Origin: Verrucomicrobiales bacterium
GTDB taxonomy: Bacteria; Verrucomicrobiota; Verrucomicrobiia; Verrucomicrobiales; V1-33
NCBI GenBank assembly: GCA_028293125.1
Contig: JAQGPJ010000010.1
Span: 62,001 to 126,000, forward strand
Reading direction: 5' to 3'
DNA: 64,000 bases
Positions 32,815 through 42,208 of the stretch are shown piece by piece (position 1 is the stretch's first letter; every line of letters begins with the position of its first letter). Made by a program: the position numbers and the translations under genes. The notes below the pieces were generated by a model. That model saw only the letters and a program-made list of their open reading frames with translations, did no database searches and was not told where the DNA came from.

Positions 32815-35019
32815 ATGCTGCGGACGCTGATTTTTTCCCTCCTGACATTTTACGGCATCGCCGCCGGTCCGGCGCGGGGACAGGAGCGGGTGCCGTGGAT
32901 CAACACCCGGCTGAAGGGCTCCCCGGATCCGCCGCCGGAGATGGTGGCGGTGAGGGCGTTTCCAAAGCTGGAGGTGAAGCGGCCGGTGGCGGTCGAGTGG
33001 GAGCCGGGGACGGACCGGCTGATGTTTGTGCAGAATTTGGCATGGGATGTGTACCGCTCCGCGCTGCGGCGGTTTGTGATCCGGGAGGAGGTGGCGGAGT
33101 CGGAGCTGCTGCTGGAGCTGCCGGAGGGCGAACTGGCCTACGGTTTGTGTTTCCATCCGAAGTTCGCGGAGAACGGGTATTTTTACCTGGGCCGGAACGG
33201 GAAGGGGCCGGGGGAGAAAATCCATTCGCGCATTGTGCGCTACACCCTGTCGCGGCAGGCTCCTTGGCGCATCGCGGAGGGATCGGAGCGCACCATCATC
33301 CAATGGGAATCCAACGGCCACAACGGTGCGGCCGCTGTTTTCGGCAACGATGGCATGCTCTACGTCACCAGCGGTGACGGCACGGCGCAGAATGACGGAG
33401 ACAATGCCGGACAGAATCTGGCGCTGATGCGGTCCAAGATCCTGCGCATCGACGTGGACGGCGCGCCGTCGGACAAACCCTACGTGGTGCCGCCGGACAA
33501 CCCGTTTGTGGGCCAGGAGGGTATTGTCCCGGAAACTTGGGCCTATGGACTGAGGAATCCGTGGCGGATCACGAGCGACCCCATGACCGGTCAGATCTGG
33601 GCCGGGCAGAACGGCCAGGATCTGCGGGAGTACGCCAACCTGATCGTGCGCGGGGCCAACTACGGCTGGAGCGAATACGAGGGCAGCCGCTTGTTCATCC
33701 CCGGCCGCCTGGCGGGTCCGGCCCCCTTCACACCGCCGACCATCGAGCATGACCACTCCCTGTTCCGGTCGCTGACCGGCGGCTTCGTTTACCGGGGTGA
33801 ACGCTTTCCGGAACTGGCCGGGGCTTACTTGTATGGAGACTACGGCACAGGCCGGGTGTGGGCGGCGAAGCACGACGGCACGCGGCTGCTGTGGAACCGC
33901 GAGCTGGCGGACACTCCGCTGGCCATCGCGGGGTTCGGCACCGATCCGGAGGGCAATATTCTTCTGGCCGACCATCTGGGTGATGCCATTTGCCGACTGG
34001 AGCCTGCTCCTCCTCCCACGCCAACGGCGCAGCCCTTTCCCGTGCGGCTGAGTGAAACCGGCCTCTTCACCTCCACCGCTGATCTGACGCCGGCTCCCGG
34101 TGTGCGTGCCTACGAAATCAATGCTCCGGCCTGGCATGATGGCGCAGTGTCCTCGCGGCTGCTGGCCCTGCCGGGAACGGAGGCGGCGGAATTTCCGACG
34201 GACGGCGGCGGTGCTTGGAAGCCGCTGAATTTCCCCAATGGCACCGCCTTGGTGCAGACGCTGGTCATGCCCGCCGATCCCGCCGCAAACAGACCGGCGC
34301 GGCAGCTGGAGACACGAGTGCTGCTCAAACAGGAGAACGATTGGACCGGTTACAGCTGGCTCTGGAACAAGGCCCAGACGGATGCGGAGCTTGTGCCCTC
34401 CGCAGGCTTGAAGGCGGACATGGGCAATGGGGAGGAATGGGCAGTGCCCACGCGCTCCGATTGTGTCACCTGCCACGCGCGCGGCGCCAATTACGCCCTG
34501 GGGCTGACGGCAGCGCAACTGAACCGCCCTCTGACACCGGACGCTGGAGGCCCAGCAGTGAATCAGTTGGTGTCGCTGGTGGAGAAGGGGTGGATCAAAA
34601 CCCGCCAGCCTGATGGCAAAACCGCCGCTGTCATGCCGGCGCCGGTGGAGGAGCTGCCGCATCTGGTGGATCCTTACGACACCGCCGCCAGTCTGCCGGA
34701 CCGTGCCAAGGCTTATCTGGCCACCAACTGCTCCCATTGCCACATTCCGGAGGGCGGCGGCAACTCCTCCATGAACCTCGCACCATGGGCGCAGGGCAGG
34801 GAACAGCACCTGTTCAATGAGAAGCCGCAGCACGGTGATCTGGGTCTGGCCGATGTCCGGCTGATCCGCCCCGGCGACGCCTCCCGCTCGCTGCTTCCCG
34901 TGCGCGTGATGAGCCGGGGGCCCAATCAGATGCCGCCGCTGGGCACGCGGAAGGCGGATGCCGCCGGCATCCAGCTGCTTATCGCCTGGCTGCTGGGACT
35001 GCCGGCGGAGTCTCCATGA
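32815..35019 (+). CDS. Exported PQQ-type sugar dehydrogenase fused to a region with two heme motifs
   Basis: This 734-residue protein has a signal peptide (about 1-23, 'GIAAGPARG'), then a six-bladed soluble glucose/sorbosone dehydrogenase-type propeller (about 40-400) with 'LCFHPKFAENGYFYL', 'SNGHNGAAAVFGNDGMLYV' and 'WAYGLRNPWRITSDP'. The His in 'GHNG' corresponds to the catalytic base of the family. The C-terminal part (about 410-734) carries two CxxCH heme motifs, 'CVTCH' (about 550) and 'CSHCH' (about 639), so electrons from sugar oxidation could leave through the same chain. 183 bases separate it from the dipeptidase gene, so it may have its own promoter. ATG 32815 is chosen because the signal peptide follows at once. 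Confidence 0.88.
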   Translation: MLRTLIFSLLTFYGIAAGPARGQERVPWINTRLKGSPDPPPEMVAVRAFPKLEVKRPVAVEWEPGTDRLMFVQNLAWDVYRSALRRFVIREEVAESELLLELPEGELAYGLCFHPKFAENGYFYLGRNGKGPGEKIHSRIVRYTLSRQAPWRIAEGSERTIIQWESNGHNGAAAVFGNDGMLYVTSGDGTAQNDGDNAGQNLALMRSKILRIDVDGAPSDKPYVVPPDNPFVGQEGIVPETWAYGLRNPWRITSDPMTGQIWAGQNGQDLREYANLIVRGANYGWSEYEGSRLFIPGRLAGPAPFTPPTIEHDHSLFRSLTGGFVYRGERFPELAGAYLYGDYGTGRVWAAKHDGTRLLWNRELADTPLAIAGFGTDPEGNILLADHLGDAICRLEPAPPPTPTAQPFPVRLSETGLFTSTADLTPAPGVRAYEINAPAWHDGAVSSRLLALPGTEAAEFPTDGGGAWKPLNFPNGTALVQTLVMPADPAANRPARQLETRVLLKQENDWTGYSWLWNKAQTDAELVPSAGLKADMGNGEEWAVPTRSDCVTCHARGANYALGLTAAQLNRPLTPDAGGPAVNQLVSLVEKGWIKTRQPDGKTAAVMPAPVEELPHLVDPYDTAASLPDRAKAYLATNCSHCHIPEGGGNSSMNLAPWAQGREQHLFNEKPQHGDLGLADVRLIRPGDASRSLLPVRVMSRGPNQMPPLGTRKADAAGIQLLIAWLLGLPAESP

Positions 35020-35030
35020 AGCTTGCCTGA

Positions 35031-35051
35031 TTTGTCTAAGAAAATGACAAA
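35031..35051 (+). promoter_or_regulatory. Inverted repeat upstream of the peptide-binding protein gene
   Basis: TTTGTC (35031-35036) and GACAAA (35046-35051) form a perfect 6-bp dyad with a 9-base A-rich spacer. It lies 85 bases before the oppA-like start and just after the preceding stop codon. It may be an operator; no factor can be named. Confidence 0.3.
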
Positions 35052-35135
35052 GTTTCCTGGATACGCTTTTTTCTGGCGTGTGGCGCGGGATGAGCCTACA
35101 GGGGCCAGCTGTCGCCCCCTCTCCGATCCTTCTCC

Positions 35136-36800
35136 ATGACCAAACTGCGGACGCTGCTGCCCCGACTCTGCCTCCTGCTCCTCACCGGTGCCCTCTTGGC
35201 ATCCTGCGGCGGGGACCCCATAAGCGCCAAGGAAGGGGCCGAAAAGAAGATCTTTTTGGTGAACCTCGCCACCGAGGCCCGCTACCTCGACCTCCAGCGC
35301 TGCAACAGCGTGACCGAGCACCACATCATGCTTTCCCTGTATCAGGGGCTGGTCTGCGAGAACCGGAACACGGACACGGACGTGGAGCCCGGCATGGCGG
35401 AAAGCTGGGAGGCCAGCGCGGACAAATCCGTCTGGACCTTCCGTATCCGGAAGGACGCCAAATGGTCCGACGGCGTGCCCTTCACCGCCCATGATTTTGT
35501 CTGGTCGTGGAGGCGGATGCTGCGCAAGGATCTGGGGGCGCAGTATTCCGAGATGCTCTTCATGCTGAATAACGGCAAGGAGTTATACGATGGCAAAGTG
35601 AAGGAGGAGGAACTGGGCGTACGGGCCGTGGACGAGCACATGCTGGAGGTCACGCTGGTGGGGCCGACCCCCTACTTCCCGCTGCTGGCCTGCCACACCT
35701 CATGGTGGCCCGTGCCGCGCCATGTAATCGAGAAATACGGCGCCATCTGCGATGTGATGAATCCTTGGACGGACGAGGACAAACTCGTGGGCAACGGCCC
35801 GTTCAAGATGAAAAAATATCTGTTCCGCCAGTATATCCAAGTGGAGCGGAATCCTGTTTACTGGGATGCCGCCAACGTGAAGCTGGACGGGGTGCGGTTC
35901 TACTCCATTGAGAGCGCGGATGTGGAAGAGCGGCTTTTTCGCCGGGGCCAGCTCCATGCCACCTACTCCACGCCGCTTTCCAAAATCCCGGACTATCTGA
36001 AAAATCATCCGGATGTGGCCCGGAACTACACCAACTGCGCCTCCTGGTATTTCCGGATCAACACCACGCGGGGAGCCCTTAAGGATGTGAGGGTCAGGCG
36101 GGCCCTGGCGTTCGCGCTCGACCGCTCCAGCATCATCGACAACGTGCTGCGCGCCCGGCAGCTGCCAGCCGGGGGCATGGTGCCGCCCATGAAGGGCTAC
36201 ACGCAGGTCAAGGAATTCAGCCTCAACCTCCCGGAGGCCAGACGGCTGCTTGCGGAGGCCGGTTTCCCGGACGGGAAAGGCTTTCCGGAATACAATATCC
36301 TGATCTCCAAAAACGAGACGGCCCGCCAGCTTGCCGAGGCGGTGCAGGCCATGTGGCAAAAGAACCTCGGCATCTCCGTCGGCATTTCCCAACAGGACTT
36401 CACCGTCTATCTGACCTCCCAACAGAATCTCGACTACGACCTCTCGTGGGCCGGATGGAATGCTGACTATTATGATCCCGCCACTTTCATCGACATGTGG
36501 ATGACGGATGGTGGCAACAACAACACCGGCTGGAGCAACAAGGAGTTCGACCAGCGGCTGGCCGATGCCAGACAGTGCGCGGATGCCGCCAAACGGCTCA
36601 GCATTCTGACGGAGGCTGAAAAAATCCTCATGCGCGAGGCTCCGGTGCTGCCGGTCTATTTCGGATCCCGCACCCGGCTGATCCATCCGGCGGTCAAGGA
36701 GTGGCAGGTGCGGCTGATGGACAACCGGCTGTGGCAGTTCATGGATCTGCAGTATCCCCCGCCGCCCTCCTCCATGGATGCGGGCCTCAACCGGAACTGA
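35136..36800 (+). CDS. oppA: Oligopeptide ABC transporter substrate-binding lipoprotein
   Basis: This 554-residue solute-binding protein of the SBP_bac_5 class has a lipoprotein signal peptide ending in the lipobox L-L-A-S-C (Cys about 24), so it is tethered to a membrane. 'PGMAESWEASADKSVWTFRIR' and 'WSDGVPFTAHDFVWSW' are family signatures; the ligand domain ends near 'VLPVYFGSRTRLIHPAV'. OppA-type proteins bind peptides of two to five residues or murein peptides. It is the first gene of a five-gene transporter set and is followed after 12 bases by the permease genes. Confidence 0.94.
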   Translation: MTKLRTLLPRLCLLLLTGALLASCGGDPISAKEGAEKKIFLVNLATEARYLDLQRCNSVTEHHIMLSLYQGLVCENRNTDTDVEPGMAESWEASADKSVWTFRIRKDAKWSDGVPFTAHDFVWSWRRMLRKDLGAQYSEMLFMLNNGKELYDGKVKEEELGVRAVDEHMLEVTLVGPTPYFPLLACHTSWWPVPRHVIEKYGAICDVMNPWTDEDKLVGNGPFKMKKYLFRQYIQVERNPVYWDAANVKLDGVRFYSIESADVEERLFRRGQLHATYSTPLSKIPDYLKNHPDVARNYTNCASWYFRINTTRGALKDVRVRRALAFALDRSSIIDNVLRARQLPAGGMVPPMKGYTQVKEFSLNLPEARRLLAEAGFPDGKGFPEYNILISKNETARQLAEAVQAMWQKNLGISVGISQQDFTVYLTSQQNLDYDLSWAGWNADYYDPATFIDMWMTDGGNNNTGWSNKEFDQRLADARQCADAAKRLSILTEAEKILMREAPVLPVYFGSRTRLIHPAVKEWQVRLMDNRLWQFMDLQYPPPPSSMDAGLNRN

Positions 36801-36812
36801 AATTTTTCCCGC

Positions 36813-37730
36813 ATGCTCCGCTTCACTCTTTACCGTCTGGCTCAGGCTCTGGGCGTGATTCTGGTGGTGTTCACCATCACCTTCTTTCTGATCCGGCTGA
36901 CTCCAGGCGATCCCTTTGCCGGCGAGAAGGCCATGCCGCCGGATGTCCGCCGGGTGATGGAGGAGCGCTATGGCCTGAACAAGCCGCTGATCACCCAGTA
37001 TTTCACTACCTTGGGGTCCTATCTGCGGGGGGATTTCCAGCCCTCGATGAAGTATCAGGGCATGTGGAATGTGAAAATCATCAAGGACGCTTTTCCCATC
37101 TCCCTGGCGATTGGATCCTGCGCGCTGGTGATCGCGTTGGGCCTGGGGCTGCCGGCGGGCATCATTGCCGCCGTCAAAAAAAACACCTGGATGGACTATG
37201 GCTTCATGTCCTTGGCGCTGATCGGCATCTGTCTGCCCACGTTTGTCATGGGTCCCATGCTGATCATGACTTTCGGACTGAAGTGGCGGGTGTTCAATGT
37301 CGCGGGCTGGTTTGAGAAAACGGACTGGGTGCTTCCCTCCCTGACCATGGGCCTCATCTATGCCGCCTACATCGCCCGGCTGACCCGCGGCGGCATGCTG
37401 GAGGTGCTCAATCAGGACTTCATCCGCACCGCGCGGGCCAAGGGAGTGCCGGGTTCCCGGATTGTGATGGTCCATGCGCTGCGCGGCGGTCTGCTGCCGG
37501 TGGTGGCCTTTCTGGGACCGGCTCTGGCCGGCATCACCACCGGCTCATTCATCATCGAGAAAATCTTCAACCTCCCAGGCCTTGGTCAGCATTTCGTGTC
37601 CTCCGTCTTTAACCGCGACTACAGCCTTATCCTCGCGACTGTGGTGCTGCTGGCCACACTGTTGGTGGTGACGAATTTCCTGACCGATGTCCTGGTCGCC
37701 TGGCTCAACCCCAAAGTGCGTCTTTCATGA
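36813..37730 (+). CDS. oppB: Oligopeptide ABC transporter permease, OppB type
   Basis: This 305-residue inner-membrane permease has six membrane segments, the first being 'LAQALGVILVVFTITFFLI'. The typical 'RLTPGDPF' follows. The cytoplasmic EAA loop that docks the ATPase reads 'QDFIRTARAKGVPGSRIVMV'. Start ATG at 36813, 12 bases after oppA. Its end overlaps the oppC start by 4 bases (ATGA at 37727), so the two are translationally coupled. Confidence 0.95.
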   Translation: MLRFTLYRLAQALGVILVVFTITFFLIRLTPGDPFAGEKAMPPDVRRVMEERYGLNKPLITQYFTTLGSYLRGDFQPSMKYQGMWNVKIIKDAFPISLAIGSCALVIALGLGLPAGIIAAVKKNTWMDYGFMSLALIGICLPTFVMGPMLIMTFGLKWRVFNVAGWFEKTDWVLPSLTMGLIYAAYIARLTRGGMLEVLNQDFIRTARAKGVPGSRIVMVHALRGGLLPVVAFLGPALAGITTGSFIIEKIFNLPGLGQHFVSSVFNRDYSLILATVVLLATLLVVTNFLTDVLVAWLNPKVRLS

Positions 37731-38665
37731 GCACCGCCGCCGCCCCCGCTCCCTCTCCCGCCGCTTTCGAATTGCCTCATGTCCAGCCGGGCCGGTCCCT
37801 CTGGCAGGATGCCTGGGCGCGTCTGCGCCGGAACCGCCTCGCCATTCTGTGCGGCGGTCTGCTGGTGGCCATCGTCCTGTTCTGTTTTCTGGGCCCCTGG
37901 CTGACGGGTTGGAACCCGACGGAGACCAATCTGGCTCTTAAAGCCACTCCCCCGGGCACGGTGGAGATCCGGCCTGATGGCTCGGGCGGAAAACACTGGA
38001 TGGGAACCGATCCTCTGGGACGTGATATTCTGACGCGTATCATGCGCGGGGGGCAGGTGTCCCTGATGGTGGGACTGGTGGCCACCGGGGTGGCGCTCCT
38101 GATCGGCGTTGGATACGGGGCCACCGCCGGCTATCTGGGGGGACGATGGGATATGGGCATGATGAGGTTTGTGGATGTGCTTTATGCCCTGCCGTTCATG
38201 ATTTTCGTGATTCTGCTGACCACCATGTTCGGCAAAAGCATGCTGCTGATCTTTCTGGCCATCGGGGCCGTGGAGTGGCTCACCATGGCCCGCATTGTGC
38301 GCGCTCAGGTGCAGGTGCTGGTTCGGCAGGAGTTTGTGGAGGCCGCCCGCTCCCTGGGGCTGTCCACGCCAGCCATCCTGATCCGTCACATCATTCCGAA
38401 CGTGCTGGGGCCGGTGATCGTTTACTCCACTCTCACCGTCCCCGCTGTCATGCTGCTGGAGGCCGCCCTGAGCTTCCTCGGTTTGGGTGTGCAGCCGCCG
38501 GACAGCTCCTGGGGCACGCTGATCAACGACGGGGCCGAAAATCTGGAGACCAGTCCGTGGCTGCTTCTCTACCCGGCGGCGTTTTTCTCAGCCACGCTCT
38601 TCTGTCTGAACTTCGTGGGTGACGGCCTGCGCGACGCCCTTGATGTGCGCGCCAGCAAGGACTGA
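37727..38665 (+). CDS. oppC: Oligopeptide ABC transporter permease, OppC type
   Basis: This 312-residue permease has the long cytoplasmic N-terminus of OppC/DppC proteins, then 'LRRNRLAILCGGLLVAIVLF' as the first membrane segment, 'GTDPLGRDILTRIMRGGQVS' (a family hallmark), and the EAA loop 'FVEAARSLGLSTPAILIRHI'. It ends with 'NFVGDGLRDALDVR', as usual. It overlaps oppB by 4 bases; the ATPase genes start 105 bases later. Confidence 0.95.
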   Translation: MSTAAAPAPSPAAFELPHVQPGRSLWQDAWARLRRNRLAILCGGLLVAIVLFCFLGPWLTGWNPTETNLALKATPPGTVEIRPDGSGGKHWMGTDPLGRDILTRIMRGGQVSLMVGLVATGVALLIGVGYGATAGYLGGRWDMGMMRFVDVLYALPFMIFVILLTTMFGKSMLLIFLAIGAVEWLTMARIVRAQVQVLVRQEFVEAARSLGLSTPAILIRHIIPNVLGPVIVYSTLTVPAVMLLEAALSFLGLGVQPPDSSWGTLINDGAENLETSPWLLLYPAAFFSATLFCLNFVGDGLRDALDVRASKD

Positions 38666-38770
38666 TCCCTCTCCCGCCCCCTTTCCTTTTTCTGCGCAGG
38701 CACCTCCCAGCTGACCGCCGTCACCGCCCACCTTCCATTTCCTGTTCCTCCCGCCCGATTTTGTCACTGC

Positions 38771-39754
38771 ATGAGCACCGTCCTTGATGTCCAGGATCTG
38801 AAAGTCTCCTTCCACACGCGCAATGGCGTGGTGCGCGCCGTGGACGGCGTGTCCTTCAAGGTGGAGAAGGGAAAGACCACCGGCATCGTCGGCGAGAGCG
38901 GCTCAGGCAAATCTGTGACCTGCTACTCCCTGCTCGGCCTTGTTCCCATGCCTCCCGGAAGGATTGAGGGAGGAAGCGCCAAATTCGGGGATGTTGACCT
39001 GCTGAAACTTTCAGAAAAGGAACTGCAGAGGATCCGGGGCAGCCGCATCAGCATGATCTTTCAGGATCCCATGACCTCGCTGAATCCCTGGCTGCGGGTG
39101 GGCACCCAGGTGGCCGAGCCGCTGCGGCTCCATGAGGGGCTCAGCAAAAGCGAGGCTTGGAAGCGCGCCGTGGAGGCGCTGCGGGAAGTCGGTATTCCGG
39201 ATCCTGAGAAGCGCATCCACCAGTATCCGCACGAATTCTCCGGCGGCATGAGGCAGCGCGTGATGATCGCCATGGCCCTGATCACCCGGCCCGAACTGCT
39301 CATTGCCGACGAGCCCACCACCGCACTGGATGTGACCATTCAGAAACAGGTGCTGGACCTGATCCGCGATCTTCAGAAACGGCTGGGGATCGCTGTCGTC
39401 TTCATCACCCATGATCTCGCCGTGGTCAGCGAGGTCTGCGACTATGTGAATGTCATGTATGCCGGCCGGCTGGTGGAGGCGTCACCGGTGCAGGAGCTTT
39501 TTGCCCGGCCGCGCCATGCCTACACCCAGGCGCTGATGCGGTCCATTCCCGCACTTCAGCGGAAGGGCGAACCGCTTTACACCATTCCTGGCCTGCCACC
39601 GGATCTGGCCAATCTGCCGTCCGGCTGCGCCTTCCGCCCCCGGCAGACACCGGAGCGCCAGGCGCTCTGCCTGACAGACCGCCAGCCGCCGCTGGTGGAG
39701 GTTTCTCCGGGCCACTGGGCGCAGGACTGCCCCGGCTGCCTCATCCGTGACTGA
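38771..39754 (+). CDS. oppD: Oligopeptide ABC transporter ATP-binding protein, OppD type
   Basis: This 327-residue ATPase has Walker A 'GESGSGKS', Q-loop 'MIFQDPMTSLNPW', signature 'FSGGMRQRV', Walker B 'LLIADEPTTALDVT' and H-loop 'ITHDLAVV'. The C-terminal oligopeptide/HPY extension is present: after 'HAYTQALMRSIPAL' come 'GCAFRPR', 'CLTDRQPPL' and 'CPGC', with cysteines that in some homologues bind an Fe-S cluster. It is in line with oppABC after a 105-base space. Confidence 0.95.
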   Translation: MSTVLDVQDLKVSFHTRNGVVRAVDGVSFKVEKGKTTGIVGESGSGKSVTCYSLLGLVPMPPGRIEGGSAKFGDVDLLKLSEKELQRIRGSRISMIFQDPMTSLNPWLRVGTQVAEPLRLHEGLSKSEAWKRAVEALREVGIPDPEKRIHQYPHEFSGGMRQRVMIAMALITRPELLIADEPTTALDVTIQKQVLDLIRDLQKRLGIAVVFITHDLAVVSEVCDYVNVMYAGRLVEASPVQELFARPRHAYTQALMRSIPALQRKGEPLYTIPGLPPDLANLPSGCAFRPRQTPERQALCLTDRQPPLVEVSPGHWAQDCPGCLIRD

Positions 39755-39807
39755 TTTGTGTCACCCTCCCCGGCTGTCCTATCCGATTAATATTCTGACG
39801 TTTTCCC

Positions 39808-40593
39808 ATGTCCTTTCTTCAAATTCAGGATGCCACGGTCACCTTTCCCGCCCGCCGGGGCAGTGAGGCCTTCACCGCCGTGAAGGGTGTCAGCCTCTCC
39901 ATTGCCAAAGGGGAAATCCTTGGGCTGGTCGGGGAGTCGGGATGCGGCAAAAGCACGCTTTCCCGCGCCATCATGCAGCTCCAGCCGCTGACCGCCGGCA
40001 GAATTTTGCTGGAGGGCGGGGATCTTTCCAAGCTGGACTCCCATCAGCTGCGGATGGCCCGGCTGAATTTCCAGATGGTCTTTCAGGATCCTTATGCTTC
40101 CCTGAATCCGCGGCGAACCGTCTTCAGCACCCTGACCGAGGCCGTGCGGGCCCGAACTGGGAAACTGCCCAAAGAGGCACTGTGGGAGCGGGTTGCCGCC
40201 CTCATGCAGCGGGTGGGACTGAATCCCGATTTCGCCCTGAAGTATCCCCACGAATTCTCCGGCGGCCAGCGGCAGCGCATCGCCATCGCCCGCGCTTTGG
40301 GGCCGGATCCGCGCCTGCTCATTGCGGACGAGCCGGTCTCGGCCTTGGATGTCAGCATCCAGTCCCAGATCATCAACCTGCTGCTGAATCTCTGCCGGGA
40401 TCTGGGCCTGACCATGCTTTTCATCTCCCACGACCTTTCCGTGGTGCGCTACATCGCCGACCGTGTCGCGGTCATGCAGAATGGACAAATCGTGGAGTTG
40501 GGTGAAACCGGGCAGGTGCTCACCGCCCCGCAGCATCCCTACACTCAAAAGCTTCTCGAGGCCGCTCCTGCGCTGAGACTTGCCGAAGTCTGA
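39808..40593 (+). CDS. oppF: Oligopeptide ABC transporter ATP-binding protein, OppF type, short form
   Basis: This 261-residue ATPase has Walker A 'GESGCGKS', Q-loop 'MVFQDPYASLNPRRTV', signature 'FSGGQRQRI', Walker B 'LLIADEPVSALDVS' and 'ISHDLSVVRYI'. It ends at 'HPYTQKLLEAAPAL...', just where the C-terminal oligo/HPY extension of normal OppF proteins (about 320 residues) would begin; that extension with its cysteines is missing. The ATPase core is complete, so it should work with OppD. The gene starts 53 bases after oppD and ends the run. Confidence 0.94.
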   Translation: MSFLQIQDATVTFPARRGSEAFTAVKGVSLSIAKGEILGLVGESGCGKSTLSRAIMQLQPLTAGRILLEGGDLSKLDSHQLRMARLNFQMVFQDPYASLNPRRTVFSTLTEAVRARTGKLPKEALWERVAALMQRVGLNPDFALKYPHEFSGGQRQRIAIARALGPDPRLLIADEPVSALDVSIQSQIINLLLNLCRDLGLTMLFISHDLSVVRYIADRVAVMQNGQIVELGETGQVLTAPQHPYTQKLLEAAPALRLAEV

Positions 40594-40679
40594 CAGTCCG
40601 GGTATTTCGCACCGCAATCCTGTCACCCAGTCACCGGGACTTCGGAGGGAGGCGGGGCTTTGTGATTGGCTCGCCATTT

Positions 40680-42089
40680 TCACCCCACGGAGGCCACAGC
40701 CCCGTCCGCAGGCTTCAGCACCCGGTAGAGGGCCACGCTCACCACAATCACCGCCAAGGCGATCAGCGGCGCGATGTGGGTGCCCGCCTCGGTGCTGGTC
40801 AGCGCGGTGTGAATCCGCTTCGCGATCAGAACCGCGCAGACAATCGACCCCAGAATGGGCACCACCAAGGGCACATCAAAGCCGCCTTTGGGTTCAGAGG
40901 GCCGGCGCTTGAGCACCACCAGTGAGAAATTGACCACCGTGAAGACGGAGAGCAGCAGCAGCACCGTGGCCTCAGCCAGCTGCTTCACGCCGCCAGCGAG
41001 GATCAGAGCGGACACGATCACAAACAGTACTACGATCGCCACATGGGGAGTGCGCCGCACGGGATGCACTTTGCCCAGCAACGCCGGCAGCAGTCCCTGG
41101 CCGCTCATGCCATACAGCAGGCGCGATCCCATCAGGTAGTTGAGCAGGGCGGTGTTTCCGATGGCGAAAAGAGTGATGACCGCGAACACCCCATCAATTC
41201 CTTTGAACCAGGGGGCGGCGCGGTGCGCCACATCCATCAGCGGGGCCTTGCTCAAAGCCAACTCCTGCCAGGGGATCACAGAGACTGCCGTGATGGCCAC
41301 CGCCATGTAGATCAGAGTGGCCAGGATCATGGCCCCGATCAGGCCGAAGGGGACATCGCGCCTGGGATTCTTCGCCTCCTCGGAGATGTTGAGAATGTCC
41401 TCAAACCCGATGAAGGAGAAAAACGTCAGCACCGCCCCATTCAGAATCAGGGCCGCGGTCAGTCCGGATCCCGCGCCGCCACCGGCCACCGTATCGCCCG
41501 GCGTCTCCATGTAATCCACACCGCCCCAGTATTTGGCTCCCACGATGATGATGAAGACCAGTCCCGAGGCCTCGATGACGGTGCAGAGGATATTCAGCCA
41601 CATGCTCTCCCTCATGCCCCGGTAAATGACGCAGCCCACCAGGAAGACGATCCCGATGGCCGACAGTTTGGACATCCAGTCCGGCAGGCTGAGGTGCAGA
41701 GCGTTGGCTATATTGTCCACCATGGCCTGAGATCCCGTGGCCATGCTGGTCAGGCCGCTCATCATCACCGCCAGCCCCACCACGTAGCTCAGCAGCGGGC
41801 GGCCCAGCGCGCGGTGGGTCACATAGGCCGCCCCGCCTGCTTTGGCATAACGTCCGCCCAGACAGGCGTAGGAGAGCCCGGTCAGCAGTGCGGCGGTCAT
41901 GGCCACCAGAAAAGCCGCCCACACCGCATTGCCCAGACCGGCGCTCGCCTTTCCCACCAAGGCGTAAATGCCGGCCCCCAGCATGGAGCCCAGCCCATAC
42001 AGCAGAATCTGCCAGCCTCCTATCGTTTTGGCCAGACCCGGGGAATTTTCCTCTGGAGCGGACGTGGGAATCGGGGGATCAGCGGTCAT
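40680..42089 (-). CDS. APC-superfamily amino acid permease
   Basis: This 469-residue carrier has about 12 membrane segments. The first contains 'LLYGLGSMLGAGIYALVGKA', the unwound-helix motif that binds substrate backbone in APC proteins; 'LGGRYAKAGGAAYVTHRALG' and 'FFSFIGFEDILNISEEAKNP' are further family signatures. It probably imports amino acids with H+ or exchanges them; specificity is unknown. It is convergent with the opp genes. ATG 42089 is preferred over an upstream start at 42128, since it avoids an N-terminus rich in irregular residues. Confidence 0.92.
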   Translation of the reverse strand: MTADPPIPTSAPEENSPGLAKTIGGWQILLYGLGSMLGAGIYALVGKASAGLGNAVWAAFLVAMTAALLTGLSYACLGGRYAKAGGAAYVTHRALGRPLLSYVVGLAVMMSGLTSMATGSQAMVDNIANALHLSLPDWMSKLSAIGIVFLVGCVIYRGMRESMWLNILCTVIEASGLVFIIIVGAKYWGGVDYMETPGDTVAGGGAGSGLTAALILNGAVLTFFSFIGFEDILNISEEAKNPRRDVPFGLIGAMILATLIYMAVAITAVSVIPWQELALSKAPLMDVAHRAAPWFKGIDGVFAVITLFAIGNTALLNYLMGSRLLYGMSGQGLLPALLGKVHPVRRTPHVAIVVLFVIVSALILAGGVKQLAEATVLLLLSVFTVVNFSLVVLKRRPSEPKGGFDVPLVVPILGSIVCAVLIAKRIHTALTSTEAGTHIAPLIALAVIVVSVALYRVLKPADGAVASVG

Positions 42090-42208
42090 AAGCGGAGCAT
42101 TGCGGGAAACGCGGAGCTGTGTAAGCAAAAATCACGCGATACCGGGTGGTTGATCCGTCCGGTACAAAAAGGCTGACGGTCCCGGCTGCGGCGTTTCCCT
42201 TTTGGAAA

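Noticed and set aside
32752..34833. Open frame of 693 codons on the minus strand opposite the sugar dehydrogenase gene
   Set aside because: The plus-strand protein has a signal peptide, propeller motifs and heme sites; the minus-strand product is Arg/Gln/His-rich shadow sequence.
35700..37475. Open frame of 591 codons on the minus strand opposite oppA/oppB
   Set aside because: It is antisense across two well-supported transporter genes.
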